Part shown: piece after piece, positions 25,742 through 34,338 of the stretch
Numbering within the stretch: the stretch's first letter is position 1
Layout: every line of letters begins with the position of its first letter
NCBI GenBank assembly: GCA_008923315.1
Contig: WBSF01000007.1
Location: 712,247 to 776,246, forward strand
DNA from: Betaproteobacteria bacterium SCN1
GTDB taxonomy: Bacteria; Pseudomonadota; Gammaproteobacteria; Burkholderiales; Thiobacillaceae
DNA: 64,000 nt
Direction: 5' to 3'
Program-made: the position numbers and the translations under genes
Notes under the pieces: model-generated
The model's database searches: none
What the model was told of the DNA's origin: nothing
Seen by the model: the letters and a program-made list of their open reading frames with translations, nothing else

Positions 25742-27196
25742 ATGGCGGTAACCACATATTCCGGGGCGGAGCAGTACAACTTCGATATCGTCAAAAAATT
25801 TGCCGTCATGTCCCTCGTCTGGGCGGTGATCGGCATGTTCGTCGGGGTGTACATCGCCTCCGAACTGGCGTGGCCCTTCCTCAATTTCGATAATCCCTAC
25901 ATCTCCTTCGGGCGTTTCCGGCCGGTTCATACCACCACGGTGATCTTCGGCTTCGGCGGTTCCGCTCTCTTCGCCACCTCCTACTACGTCGTTCAGCGTA
26001 CCTGCCAGACCCGTCTGATTTCGGACGGCATGGCCAGTTTCACCTTCTGGGGCTGGATGGCAATCATCTTCCTGGCGGATATCAGCTACATGCTGGGCTA
26101 TACCCAGTCGCGCGAATACGCGGAAATGGAATGGCCGATCGATATCCTGATCGAGGTCGTGTGGGTCACCTACCTGATCCTGTTCGTCGGCACCATCATG
26201 CGCCGCAAGCAGCCGCACATCTATGTGGCGAACTGGTTCTATCTGGCATTCATCCTGGCCACGGCTCTGTTGCACACGTTCAACAACCTGGCCATGCCGA
26301 TCAATCTCTTCTCGATGAAGTCGTACAGCCTCTTTGCCGGCACCCAGGACGCAATGACCCAGTGGTGGTATGGCCACAATGCGGTCGGCTTCTTCCTGAC
26401 GGCGGCCTTCCTTGGCATGATGTACTACTTCGTGCCCAAGCAGGCCGGTCGCCCGATCTACTCCTACCGGCTGTCGATCGTCCACTTCTGGGCGCTGGGC
26501 TTCATGTACATGTGGGTGGGCGCCCATCACCTGCACTGGACGGCGCTGCCCGACTGGACTTCGTCGCTGGCCGCCGCGTTCTCGATCCTGCTGCTGATGC
26601 CCTCGTGGGGCGGCATGATCAACGGCATCATGACCCTCTCCGGAGCATGGGACAAACTGCGTACCGACCCGGTGATGCGTTTCATGATCGTTGCGCTCTC
26701 GTTCTACGGCATGTCGACCTTCGAAGGGCCGATGATGTCGCTGAAGGAGGTCAACGCGCTCTCGCACTATACCGACTGGACCGTGGGTCACGTGCACTCC
26801 GGCGCGCTCGGCTGGGTGGCGATGATTTCCTTCGGCTCGCTCTATCACATGATGCCCAAGCTCTGGGATACCAAGATTTATAGCCAGAAGATGGTCGAAT
26901 GGCATTTCTGGCTGGCCACGATCGGTATCGTGCTCTACATCGTCGCAATGTGGATTTCGGGCATCACCCAGGGCCTGATGTGGCGCGCTTTCGACGAGTT
27001 CGGCAACCTGCAGTACTCGTTTGTCGAATCGGTCGCCGCGATGCATCCCTTCTACGCGATGCGTGCCATCGGCGGGATGTTCTTCCTGACCGGCGCGGTG
27101 CTGATGACCTACAACATGTTCATGACCATTCGGCAGGGCAAGCGTGAAGCCGCTGCGCTGGAAGCCAAGCTGGCCGCCAAGATGGCCCGCGCGTAA
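25742..27196 (+). CDS. ccoN: cbb3-type cytochrome c oxidase subunit I
   Basis: 484 residues, about 12 helices. Heme b ligand in [13 protein letters not shown], copper-B ligands in HNAVGFF and VGAHHLHWT, heme ligands in [11 protein letters not shown]. The cross-linked tyrosine in cbb3 enzymes is on another helix; [11 protein letters not shown] is the matching segment. This is the high-affinity oxygen-reducing subunit with heme b and b3. AGGAG before the ATG. First gene of ccoNOQP. Confidence 0.98.
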   Translation: MAVTTYSGAEQYNFDIVKKFAVMSLVWAVIGMFVGVYIASELAWPFLNFDNPYISFGRFRPVHTTTVIFGFGGSALFATSYYVVQRTCQTRLISDGMASFTFWGWMAIIFLADISYMLGYTQSREYAEMEWPIDILIEVVWVTYLILFVGTIMRRKQPHIYVANWFYLAFILATALLHTFNNLAMPINLFSMKSYSLFAGTQDAMTQWWYGHNAVGFFLTAAFLGMMYYFVPKQAGRPIYSYRLSIVHFWALGFMYMWVGAHHLHWTALPDWTSSLAAAFSILLLMPSWGGMINGIMTLSGAWDKLRTDPVMRFMIVALSFYGMSTFEGPMMSLKEVNALSHYTDWTVGHVHSGALGWVAMISFGSLYHMMPKLWDTKIYSQKMVEWHFWLATIGIVLYIVAMWISGITQGLMWRAFDEFGNLQYSFVESVAAMHPFYAMRAIGGMFFLTGAVLMTYNMFMTIRQGKREAAALEAKLAAKMARA

Positions 27197-27213
27197 CACG
27201 GAGCAGCCCTGAA

Positions 27214-27960
27214 ATGAACCTCAATTTCAAGCATGAATGGATCGAGACCAATATCGGCCTGATGGCCGTGTTGACCATGCTGGCGATCAGCGTGGGCGGT
27301 CTGGTGGAAATCGCACCCCTGTTCTTCATCGACAAGACGATCGAGAAAGTCGAAGGCGTCAGACCCTATACGCCGCTTGAACAGCGCGGCCGCGACATTT
27401 ATCAGCGTGAAGGCTGCTATCTGTGTCATTCGCAGATGATTCGCCCATTCCGTGACGAGAAGCTGCGTTACGGTCATTATTCGCTGGCGGCGGAATCGCA
27501 GTACGACCATCCCTTCCAGTGGGGATCGAAGCGCACCGGCCCCGATCTGGCGCGTGTCGGCGGCAAATATTCCAATGAATGGCACGTTCAGCATCTCATC
27601 GCACCGCGTTCGATGGTGCCCGAATCGGTCATGCCGAATTACCCCTGGCTGCAGACTACGCCGCTCGACATCTCCGACGTGACCGACCGCATGAAGGCCT
27701 TGCGCAAGGTGGGGGTGCCTTACTCGCTGACCGAGGCCGAATACAAGGCTAATGCCCAGAAATTCGGTGAAACGGTGGCCAGGCAGCTGCATATCCCGGA
27801 TGCCCAGAAAAATCTGATCGAGCAGGCCAATTTCGGCAATTACGACGGCGACCGCTCGGGCATTTCCGAAATGGATGCGCTGGTGGCCTATCTGCAGGTA
27901 CTGGGCACCATGGTCGATTTCAGCAAATACAAGGACGACGCTTTCGTCGACAGCCGGTAA
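27214..27960 (+). CDS. ccoO: cbb3-type oxidase subunit II, monoheme cytochrome c
   Basis: 248 residues. One N-terminal anchor helix (about 15-35) and a periplasmic cytochrome c domain with CYLCH (Cys68, Cys71, His72) in the typical [18 protein letters not shown] context; the [13 protein letters not shown] stretch supplies the Met ligand. Accepts electrons from CcoP for CcoN. Confidence 0.98.
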   Translation: MNLNFKHEWIETNIGLMAVLTMLAISVGGLVEIAPLFFIDKTIEKVEGVRPYTPLEQRGRDIYQREGCYLCHSQMIRPFRDEKLRYGHYSLAAESQYDHPFQWGSKRTGPDLARVGGKYSNEWHVQHLIAPRSMVPESVMPNYPWLQTTPLDISDVTDRMKALRKVGVPYSLTEAEYKANAQKFGETVARQLHIPDAQKNLIEQANFGNYDGDRSGISEMDALVAYLQVLGTMVDFSKYKDDAFVDSR

Positions 27961-27971
27961 GCGGAGGCGTC

Positions 27972-28157
27972 ATGGAATGGTTGATATGGTTCTCGAAACC
28001 GGAAAACACCAAGCCTCTGGCGCTGATCATCTTTTTCGTGACCTTTATCGGCATCCTGATCTACGCCTACGGTAGCAAGACGCGGAGCGAAAAACTCGAG
28101 TCCTACCGCGATATCCCCTTTCTCGATGACGAGGAAGGAACGAAGGACAAGCAATGA
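27972..28157 (+). CDS. ccoQ: cbb3-type oxidase subunit IV
   Basis: 61 residues, single helix (about 17-33: LALIIFFVTFIGILIYAYG) and a cytoplasmic tail ending in acidic residues. CcoQ helps complex stability. Overlaps ccoP by 4 bases (ATGA). Confidence 0.93.
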   Translation: MEWLIWFSKPENTKPLALIIFFVTFIGILIYAYGSKTRSEKLESYRDIPFLDDEEGTKDKQ

Positions 28158-29074
28158 GCGAGCAAAAACTACAATCCCAGACCGTACAGACCACCGGCCA
28201 CGCATGGGACGGCGATCTGCAGGAATACAACAACCCGCTGCCCGTCTGGTGGGTCTATACGTTCTACGCGACGGTGATTTTTGCCATCGTTTACTGGACC
28301 ATCTATCCGTCGTGGCCGTTCGGCAAGGGCTGGCTGGGTGGCGTGGCCGACATCACCTACGTGAACAGCGATGGGGAAACCAAGACGCACAGCTGGAATA
28401 CGCGTGCGCTTCTGATGGAGAAACTCAACGCAGCCAGCGTCGAACAGAAGCCGTATTTCGACAAGGTGGCTTCCATGTCCTACGAGCAGATCGCCAAGGA
28501 TCCGGAAATGAGCGGCTTCATCCAGTCGGCCGGCAAGGCATTGTTTTCCGATAACTGCGCACCCTGTCACCAGGCGGGTGGCCAGGGCAAGATCGGCTTT
28601 TTCCCGAACCTGACCGATGACGACTGGCTCTATGGCGGTACTTACGCCAAGATTCACGAGACGCTGATGGAAGGCCGACGTGGCTACATGCCGACCTTTG
28701 GCGAAGTGCTGGCCGCAGACCAGATCGACAGCCTGGCCAACTATGTGGCCAGCCTCTCCGGCATTCCGCATGACGCGGGCAAGGCCTCGGCAGGCAATGT
28801 CCTGTTCCATAGCGAAACAGCGGCATGCTTTTATTGCCATGGCGGTGACGCAAAGGGCCGCAAGGATATCGGTGCGCCCAATCTGACGGACAATATCTGG
28901 CTGTGGGCCGACGTGCCGGGTTCGGATGCCGCAGAAGGCAAAATCGCCGCGATCCGCAACGTGATCGCCCAGGGGCTCAACAAAGGGGTGATGCCCGTGT
29001 GGGCGGGACGTCTGTCGTCCGAGCAAATCAAGGTGCTTACGGTTTACGTCCACGATCTGGGTGGCGGACAGTGA
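28154..29074 (+). CDS. ccoP: cbb3-type oxidase subunit III, diheme cytochrome c
   Basis: 306 residues. N-terminal DGDLQEYNNPLPVWW and a single anchor helix (about 33-51), then two cytochrome c domains with CAPCH (Cys135, Cys138, His139) and CFYCH (Cys225, Cys228, His229). It is the electron entry subunit. Last of ccoNOQP and followed by a strong terminator. Confidence 0.98.
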   Translation: MSEQKLQSQTVQTTGHAWDGDLQEYNNPLPVWWVYTFYATVIFAIVYWTIYPSWPFGKGWLGGVADITYVNSDGETKTHSWNTRALLMEKLNAASVEQKPYFDKVASMSYEQIAKDPEMSGFIQSAGKALFSDNCAPCHQAGGQGKIGFFPNLTDDDWLYGGTYAKIHETLMEGRRGYMPTFGEVLAADQIDSLANYVASLSGIPHDAGKASAGNVLFHSETAACFYCHGGDAKGRKDIGAPNLTDNIWLWADVPGSDAAEGKIAAIRNVIAQGLNKGVMPVWAGRLSSEQIKVLTVYVHDLGGGQ

Positions 29075-29107
29075 GTCCAGCTTTCGGAATACACCGGGAC
29101 TGAAGGT

Positions 29108-29135
29108 GCAAAGCCCCCGCTCGCGGGGGCTTTGC
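29108..29135 (+). terminator. Intrinsic terminator after ccoNOQP
   Basis: GCAAAGCCCCCGC (29108-29120) pairs perfectly with GCGGGGGCTTTGC (29123-29135), ending in the CTTT run. Separates ccoNOQP from ccoGHS, perhaps partially. Confidence 0.8.
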
Positions 29136-29163
29136 GCTTTCGGCTTTCTGGATCGCATCGATC

Positions 29164-30684
29164 ATGCAATCAGGCTTAGAAGACCAGCTTGCGCTTTACC
29201 AAAAGCGCATTCCCATTTTCACGCGTTCGGTCAAGGGACGGTTCAGGCGTTTCAAAACTGCGGTCCTGGCGCTGGCCTATGCGATCTATTTCCTGCTGCC
29301 CTGGCTACCCTGGGCGCGGCCTGACGCCCCCTCCCAGGCAGTATTGTTCGATCTGCCTGGGCGGCGTTTTCTGATTTTCGGCCTGACCGTCTATCCGCAG
29401 GATGTGATCTGGCTGGCGTTGCTGCTGTTCATCGCCGCAATTCTGCTGTTCTTCGTCACCGGCCTGGTCGGACGCGCCTTCTGTGGCTATTTCTGCTTTC
29501 AAACGCTGTGGACCGATTTCTTCATCTGGATCGAACATCGTGTCCAGGGCGAGCGTCCTGCGCGCGTGCGGTTGTACCGACAGCCCTGGGATCGCGAAAA
29601 AATCCTGAAGGTGGCGGGAACCCATGTGCTCTGGTTGCTGGCGTCGTTCTGGACAGCGATAACCTTCGCAGCCTACTTCAGCCCGGTTCCCCAACTGGTC
29701 ATCGATTTCTTCACCGGTCAGGCTGCGGCTGCGGCCTACATCACGGTGACTGTGCTGACGCTGTCGACCTACGCGGCAGCGGGTTTGATGCGCGAGCAGA
29801 TATGCACCTATGTCTGCCCGTATGGCCGGTTCCAGAGCGTCATGTATGAAGCCGAAACGCTGGCCGTGCACTATGACGCCAAGCGGGGCGAAGGAACCCA
29901 GGGGCGCGCGGTCGTGCGCGCGGGCCGAGGTATCGCGCTGGAACGGCGCAAGGGGGGCGCGCGTGGCGGAGACGCCCCGGAACGGCGACACATTCAGCTG
30001 TCGAATGCGGAACGTGCCCGGGCCGAACGGCAGGCGCAGGGGTACGGCGACTGCGTCGACTGCGGGCTGTGTGTGCAGGTCTGCCCCGTCGGCATCGATA
30101 TCCGCGATGGATTGCAGTACAAATGCATTTCCTGCGGGCTCTGCATCGATGCCTGCAATACCATCATGGATTCCTTCGGTTTTCCGCGTGGCCTGATCCG
30201 TTACGACTCCGAAAAAAACCTGGCTTCACAGACACCGCTGGCGCCGAAGCTGCACTGGAAACGGCTGAAGATCATCGGCTACGGTGTCGCGCTGATCCTG
30301 ATGACCGGTTATCTCGGCTACAGTATTGCAACGCGCAGCAGTTTCGACCGGGCCGTCAGCCAGGTGCGTCAACCCCTGTACGTTGTGCTGTCCAATGGCG
30401 ATATCCGCAATCGCTATCAGGTCCGGATCACCAACAAATCGGGCACCGCAACGCGCTACCGCATCACAGTCCGGGGCGTGCCGGTGCAGGCGCTTGATCT
30501 GGGCAATTTTGAGGAGATCGGAATTAAACCGGGCCACAGCGGTCTCGTACAGGCGAGCGTGCGTCTGTCGCCGAACGAAGCGGCCCGAATCCGGCAGTTC
30601 GAGCTGACGATCACCCCGGTGGGGCGTCCCGGCGAAGCCCGCAGCGAACGCGTGCGTTTCGACAGTCCTGGACATACGTCATGA
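29164..30684 (+). CDS. ccoG: cbb3 oxidase assembly ferredoxin-type protein CcoG (FixG)
   Basis: 506 residues. About five membrane helices (33-50, 85-105, 155-175, 195-215 and one near 360), cysteine clusters in RAFCGYFCFQTLW and EQICTYVCPYGRFQ, and two [4Fe-4S] sites CVDCGLCVQVCP and CISCGLCIDACN, ending in an immunoglobulin-like periplasmic domain. CcoG is reported to reduce copper for cbb3 assembly. Its stop overlaps the following gene (ATGA). Confidence 0.95.
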   Translation: MQSGLEDQLALYQKRIPIFTRSVKGRFRRFKTAVLALAYAIYFLLPWLPWARPDAPSQAVLFDLPGRRFLIFGLTVYPQDVIWLALLLFIAAILLFFVTGLVGRAFCGYFCFQTLWTDFFIWIEHRVQGERPARVRLYRQPWDREKILKVAGTHVLWLLASFWTAITFAAYFSPVPQLVIDFFTGQAAAAAYITVTVLTLSTYAAAGLMREQICTYVCPYGRFQSVMYEAETLAVHYDAKRGEGTQGRAVVRAGRGIALERRKGGARGGDAPERRHIQLSNAERARAERQAQGYGDCVDCGLCVQVCPVGIDIRDGLQYKCISCGLCIDACNTIMDSFGFPRGLIRYDSEKNLASQTPLAPKLHWKRLKIIGYGVALILMTGYLGYSIATRSSFDRAVSQVRQPLYVVLSNGDIRNRYQVRITNKSGTATRYRITVRGVPVQALDLGNFEEIGIKPGHSGLVQASVRLSPNEAARIRQFELTITPVGRPGEARSERVRFDSPGHTS

Positions 30685-31457
30685 ACACTACTTTCGTCAC
30701 CCTGTTCAGCGGCCTGGGGGCGGTACTCGTCCTCTACGCCCTGCTGGGCCTCATGCGTACCCTGCATCCCATGCTGAGGGCGCTGCTGGCGGGGTTGATA
30801 CCGCTCACCGCCTATTTCATCCTCATTGTCGGCGGCTGGCCCGGACTGGACGTTGCCGCCATCCATATTTCCGTATTTCTCGCGGCGGCGCTGGTGTTAT
30901 ATGCCATCACGCAGTTCAGGAAAAGCAGCGAACGTCTGCACTGGGTGCCGAAGCTCCTGATTGCTTTTTTCGTCGGCCTCGTTTTTTTCAATGCCGGCTT
31001 GCTGTATGTATCGAATGCGGGTTTGCCGGTTGCGCTGGGCACCTGGTGGCTGGGCGGCAACGGACAGACTGTGCACAGTGGATTCTCGGGGGTGGTACCG
31101 CACGGCGAAAATGCGGCGCGAGCCGTTTCGTCCGAGCTGGCGCGAACGCATCGCGAAAGCCAGGCGGGCTGGCGGGTCGAAGTGGACGGTCTGGATGGCA
31201 CGGAAACGGTGCGTTCCGTCGTCATCCGGGCGCAGGATCGCACGGGGCTGCCGGTCGACGACGCGCAGGCCGAAATACGCATCAGCCGCCCGGGGGCTCC
31301 CGATTCGGGGCACACGGAAGCACTCCGGATGTCGGCGCCGGGGGTATATGAAGGTGCCGTGTCGCTGCCGGGCAAGGGACGCTGGCTGCTTGACGTGAAC
31401 TTGAGCCGCTCCGGCGAAACGCGCTATCACAGCGGGCAGGAGGCCTACGTGCCATGA
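30681..31457 (+). CDS. ccoH: FixH/CcoH-like protein with extra N-terminal membrane domain
   Basis: 258 residues, against roughly 150-180 for ordinary FixH. Residues about 88-258 look like FixH: a helix (LLIAFFVGLVFFNAGLLYVS), the GVVPHGENAARAV and ESQAGWRVEV regions and a beta-rich periplasmic domain (GVYEGAVSLPGKGRWLLDV). The first 85 residues add three further helices (about 7-27, 33-51, 57-77) not usual for FixH. FixH/CcoH binds the cbb3 complex late in assembly. Coupled to ccoG and ccoS by 4-base overlaps. The copper-exporting ATPase CcoI, often in this cluster, is missing. Confidence 0.75.
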   Translation: MNTTFVTLFSGLGAVLVLYALLGLMRTLHPMLRALLAGLIPLTAYFILIVGGWPGLDVAAIHISVFLAAALVLYAITQFRKSSERLHWVPKLLIAFFVGLVFFNAGLLYVSNAGLPVALGTWWLGGNGQTVHSGFSGVVPHGENAARAVSSELARTHRESQAGWRVEVDGLDGTETVRSVVIRAQDRTGLPVDDAQAEIRISRPGAPDSGHTEALRMSAPGVYEGAVSLPGKGRWLLDVNLSRSGETRYHSGQEAYVP

Positions 31458-31639
31458 ACGGCATTCTGGGATTTCTGTTTGCCCTCTCGGGCGTCTTCGT
31501 ACTGCTGATCGTGGCGGGTGTTTTCTGGTCGATCCGGCATGGGCAATTCGACGATCTCGAAGGGCCGGCGGAGCGGATTCTGATGGACGACGACGACCCC
31601 CTGCTGCCGACGCGCCGCTTGAGGGATGCGGACGATTAA
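31454..31639 (+). CDS. ccoS: cbb3-type oxidase assembly protein CcoS
   Basis: 61 residues: one helix (about 5-26) and the CcoS signature FWSIRHGQFDDLEGPAERIL with an acidic tail. CcoS is needed for cofactor insertion into the cbb3 enzyme. ATG overlaps the upstream stop (ATGA). Confidence 0.94.
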   Translation: MNGILGFLFALSGVFVLLIVAGVFWSIRHGQFDDLEGPAERILMDDDDPLLPTRRLRDADD

Positions 31640-31647
31640 ATTAAAAT
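31619..31647 (+). promoter_or_regulatory. Candidate promoter of the 35-residue microprotein
   Basis: TTGAGG (31619-31624), 17-base spacer, TAAAAT (31642-31647), the -35 lying in the last codons of ccoS. Expected start near 31654, 27 bases before the microprotein ATG. Confidence 0.45.
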
Positions 31648-31680
31648 TCGCCGAAATACGCACACACGGAGTCTCCCCGA

Positions 31681-31788
31681 ATGAAGCAACTGCTCACTTT
31701 TCAGAGTTTTCCCATGGTCGTGGTCACCGGCCTGATCATCTGGGCCTGGATCAGTATTCTGTCGGTATTGATCGCTTCGTTCTTCTGA
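31681..31788 (+). CDS. 35-residue single-helix membrane microprotein after ccoS
   Basis: The protein begins MKQLLTFQSFPMVVVTGLII and is a single hydrophobic helix from about residue 12 to the end, with an IWAW motif. GGAG at 31668-31671, 9 bases before the ATG, supports translation. It stands between ccoS and a strong terminator. By size and place it recalls the small extra subunits of cbb3 and bd oxidases (CcoM, CydX), but the sequence is not recognisably either. Function unknown. Confidence 0.65.
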   Translation: MKQLLTFQSFPMVVVTGLIIWAWISILSVLIASFF

Positions 31789-31796
31789 CGTGGCCC

Positions 31797-31843
31797 GCGC
31801 CCAACAAAAAGCCCCGCAGAATGCGGGGCTTTTTGTTGGGCGC
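31797..31843. terminator. Strong bidirectional terminator between ccoS/microprotein and rpoH
   Basis: A perfect 21-bp stem: left arm 31797-31817 (core AAAAAGCCCCGC), loop AGAAT, right arm 31823-31843 (core GCGGGGCTTTTT). A-run and T-run on the two sides make it work on both strands. It lies 9 bases after the microprotein stop and 6 bases after the rpoH stop. Confidence 0.92.
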
Positions 31844-31848
31844 ATAAC

Positions 31849-32691
31849 TCAGACAGGTATGGCGGCGCGCATCTTTTGCAGGGCGCGCGCTTCGATCTGC
31901 CGGATCCGTTCGGCCGATACGCCGTATTGCGCCGCCAGTTCGTGCAGTGTCGCCGCCTCGCCCTCGGTCAGCCAGCGCGCCTGTATGATGTGGCGGCTGC
32001 GCGCGTCCAGATTGTCCAGCGCCGTGCTCAGGCCATCACGACGCAGGCGCTCGGTCTGTTCGCGTTCCAGTTTCTGTGCCGGATTTTCGTCCGGACTCGC
32101 CAGATAGGCGATCGGGCTGAAGCTTTCCTCGCCGTCATCCAGCGCGGGGTCGATCGAAAGATCGTGGCCCGACAGACGGGTTTCCATTTCTAGAACATCC
32201 TCGCGCGACACATTGAGTTCGCGTGCAACGGCATCCGCTTCCTTCAGGGTGAGCGCGTTCAGCGACTGTTTCAGGCTGCGCAGGTTGAAGAACAGCTTGC
32301 GCTGCGATTTGGTCGTCGCCACCTTGACGAGGCGCCAGTTGCGCAACACGTACTCGTGGATTTCCGCCCGGATCCAGTGCAGTGCGAACGAAACCAGGCG
32401 CACGCCGCGATCTGGATCGAAGCGTTTCACGGCCTTCATCAGGCCGACGTTGCCTTCCTGGATGAGGTCGGCGTGCGGCAATCCGTAACCGAGGTAATGG
32501 CGGGCCACGCTGACCACGACACGCAGATGGGACACCACCAGCTTGCGTGCCGATTCGACGTTCTGGGCGTCGTGCCAGTCGCGCGCAAGCGCCTGCTCTT
32601 CTTCCGCGCTGAGCATGGGATAGCGATTCACCGTCTGGATATAGCTGTCCAGGCTGTAGGCGGCAGGAATGGGTAAGACCATTTGATTCAT
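31849..32691 (-). CDS. rpoH: RNA polymerase sigma factor RpoH (sigma-32)
   Basis: 280 residues. Region 2 core (VSHLRVVVSVARHYLGYG, DLIQEGNVGLMKAVKRFDPD, VSFALHWIRAEIHEYVL), the RpoH box QRKLFFNLR that distinguishes sigma-32, and region 4 helix-turn-helix (LHELAAQYGVSAERIRQIEA). Directs heat-shock promoters. AAGGGGGT precedes the ATG at 32691. It follows ftsX as in the usual ftsYEX-rpoH order and is preceded by a CIRCE element. Confidence 0.96.
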   Translation of the reverse strand: MNQMVLPIPAAYSLDSYIQTVNRYPMLSAEEEQALARDWHDAQNVESARKLVVSHLRVVVSVARHYLGYGLPHADLIQEGNVGLMKAVKRFDPDRGVRLVSFALHWIRAEIHEYVLRNWRLVKVATTKSQRKLFFNLRSLKQSLNALTLKEADAVARELNVSREDVLEMETRLSGHDLSIDPALDDGEESFSPIAYLASPDENPAQKLEREQTERLRRDGLSTALDNLDARSRHIIQARWLTEGEAATLHELAAQYGVSAERIRQIEARALQKMRAAIPV

Positions 32692-32714
32692 CAAGTAACC
32701 CCCTTGCATGAATT

Positions 32715-32741
32715 TTAGCACTCCCGGTCTATGAGTGCTAA
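32715..32741. promoter_or_regulatory. Perfect CIRCE element (HrcA operator) upstream of rpoH
   Basis: TTAGCACTC-N9-GAGTGCTAA with no mismatch, 24 bases upstream of the rpoH ATG. CIRCE is the binding site of the heat-shock repressor HrcA, classically found before groESL and dnaK. Here it would let HrcA repress the gene for the heat-shock sigma factor. No clear -35/-10 pair is visible beside it. Confidence 0.93.
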
Positions 32742-32776
32742 AGCCGGATCGGGTTCCCGATTGCAGGCACGGACAA

Positions 32777-33682
32777 TTAGTGTGCCGAGACCTGTCCGAG
32801 TGCGCGGGAAACCGAAAGCCATGCGCCCAGCCAGCCGAACAGCGCAGGGAGGCTCAGTACCGCTCCCCATTCGAGTGGGGCGAGCGGTGCAAGATGGAAA
32901 GCCGAACCGTAGAGGCCGGCGAGTTGCGCCACCGGCGCCTTCAGCAGCCAGCCCGCACCGGCCAGTACGCCGATCGAAGCCAGACCGCCGAAGAGGCCCT
33001 GCAACGCGCCCAGATACAGGAAGGGCCGGCGGGTGTAACGATCGGTTGCGCCGATCAGGCGGCTGACCAGGATTTCGTCGCGCCGCGCCAGCACCTGTGC
33101 GCGGATTGCATTGCCGGAGATCGCGATCAGGGCGGTGGCGAACAGGGCGGCGAGCAGCCAGACGCCCATGCGGCCCAAGCTGAGCGCGGCGGCCAGCCTT
33201 TCGGCCCACTGGCTGTCGAGATGGCTTTCCGCCACGCCGGGCAGGGTGCCCAGCTCGCCTGCCAGCTGGATCAGGGCGGCCCGCGAGCTGTCGCGTGGCC
33301 GGACGATCCAGGCATCGGGCAAGGGATTGTCCGGCAGGCCGGCCGTCACGTCGGCCAGATCCTGGGCTGCGCTCAACTGGGCCAGCGCCTCGTCCTTGTC
33401 GACATGACGGGCCTGGGCAATATCCGCCTGGCGCAGGCGTGCGGCCAGGGCGGATCGTTGCGTGGTGCTGGCGTCGTCGGCGATGAACAGGCTGATTTCG
33501 GGTTGGGCGGGCAGATTGCCGGCGAGGCGGCCGAGATTGTCCAGTGCGAGATAGAGGCCGGCCGGCAGGCTGATCGCAACGCCCATGGCCACGGCGGTGA
33601 GCAGTGTGGCGAAAGGCTGGCCAGCCAGTCGAAGCAGCGCACTGCGCAGCGCGGTTTTCTGGTGCCGCAGCCAGGCTTTCAT
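32777..33682 (-). CDS. ftsX: Cell division protein FtsX
   Basis: 301 residues. Cytoplasmic N terminus, a first helix (about 22-45), a periplasmic domain of about 100 residues, then three C-terminal helices and the FtsX segment VSRLIGATDRYTRRPFLYLG with GALQGLFGG. Forms the membrane part of the FtsEX complex that activates amidases during septation. Start overlaps the ftsE stop (ATGA). Confidence 0.94.
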   Translation of the reverse strand: MKAWLRHQKTALRSALLRLAGQPFATLLTAVAMGVAISLPAGLYLALDNLGRLAGNLPAQPEISLFIADDASTTQRSALAARLRQADIAQARHVDKDEALAQLSAAQDLADVTAGLPDNPLPDAWIVRPRDSSRAALIQLAGELGTLPGVAESHLDSQWAERLAAALSLGRMGVWLLAALFATALIAISGNAIRAQVLARRDEILVSRLIGATDRYTRRPFLYLGALQGLFGGLASIGVLAGAGWLLKAPVAQLAGLYGSAFHLAPLAPLEWGAVLSLPALFGWLGAWLSVSRALGQVSAH

Positions 33683-34338
33683 GCACCTTCCCCCACCCGG
33701 CCGTGGTCGATATGCAAGACACGGCCGCCCATGGCCGCGATTGCGCGGTCGTCGTGCGTGGCGATGACCAGCGTAGTGCCGACCTGATGAAATTCGCGGA
33801 ACATGGTCATGATGTCGGCGGCATAGCCGGCGTCGAGATTGCCGGTCGGTTCGTCGGCCAGCAGCAGGGCGGGCCGGCTCACCAGCGCACGGGCGATGCA
33901 CAGGCGCTGCTGCTCGCCGCCCGAGAGGCTGATCGGATTGGCTTTCTCGCGGTTCAGCAGGCCGACCTTGTCGAGCACGGCGCGGGCGCGTCTGAACGAC
34001 TCGCGACGTTCGAAACCGGCGATGTCGAGCGGCAGCACCACGTTTTCGATCGCGTTGCGGTCGAACAGGAGCTTGTGGTCCTGGAATACCAGACCGACGT
34101 TGCGGCGCAGATAGGGCAGGGCACGCTGCGGCAGGCGCCCGACGTTCTGGCCGCTTACCGTGACTACGCCGCTGGTCGGGCGTTCGATTGCCGCGACCAG
34201 TTTCAGCAGGGTCGATTTGCCGGCGCCGGAATGCCCGGTCAGGAATACCAGCTCGCCTTTTTCGATGATCAGGTCGACGCCGGAGAGCGCCTCGTGTCCG
34301 CCCGGATAACGCTTGGTGACCTGGCTGAACTGGATCAT
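33679..34338 (-). CDS. ftsE: Cell division ATP-binding protein FtsE
   Basis: 219 residues. ABC ATPase: Walker [14 protein letters not shown]-loop VFQDHKLL, signature [15 protein letters not shown], Walker [14 protein letters not shown]-loop VIATHDD. Partner of FtsX. The ATG overlaps the ftsY stop by 4 bases. Confidence 0.97.
   Translation of the reverse strand: MIQFSQVTKRYPGGHEALSGVDLIIEKGELVFLTGHSGAGKSTLLKLVAAIERPTSGVVTVSGQNVGRLPQRALPYLRRNVGLVFQDHKLLFDRNAIENVVLPLDIAGFERRESFRRARAVLDKVGLLNREKANPISLSGGEQQRLCIARALVSRPALLLADEPTGNLDAGYAADIMTMFREFHQVGTTLVIATHDDRAIAAMGGRVLHIDHGRVGEGA

Noticed and set aside
29108-29135. Small RNA gene at the ccoP-ccoG gap
   Set aside because: The only structure is a standard terminator hairpin and there is no independent promoter.
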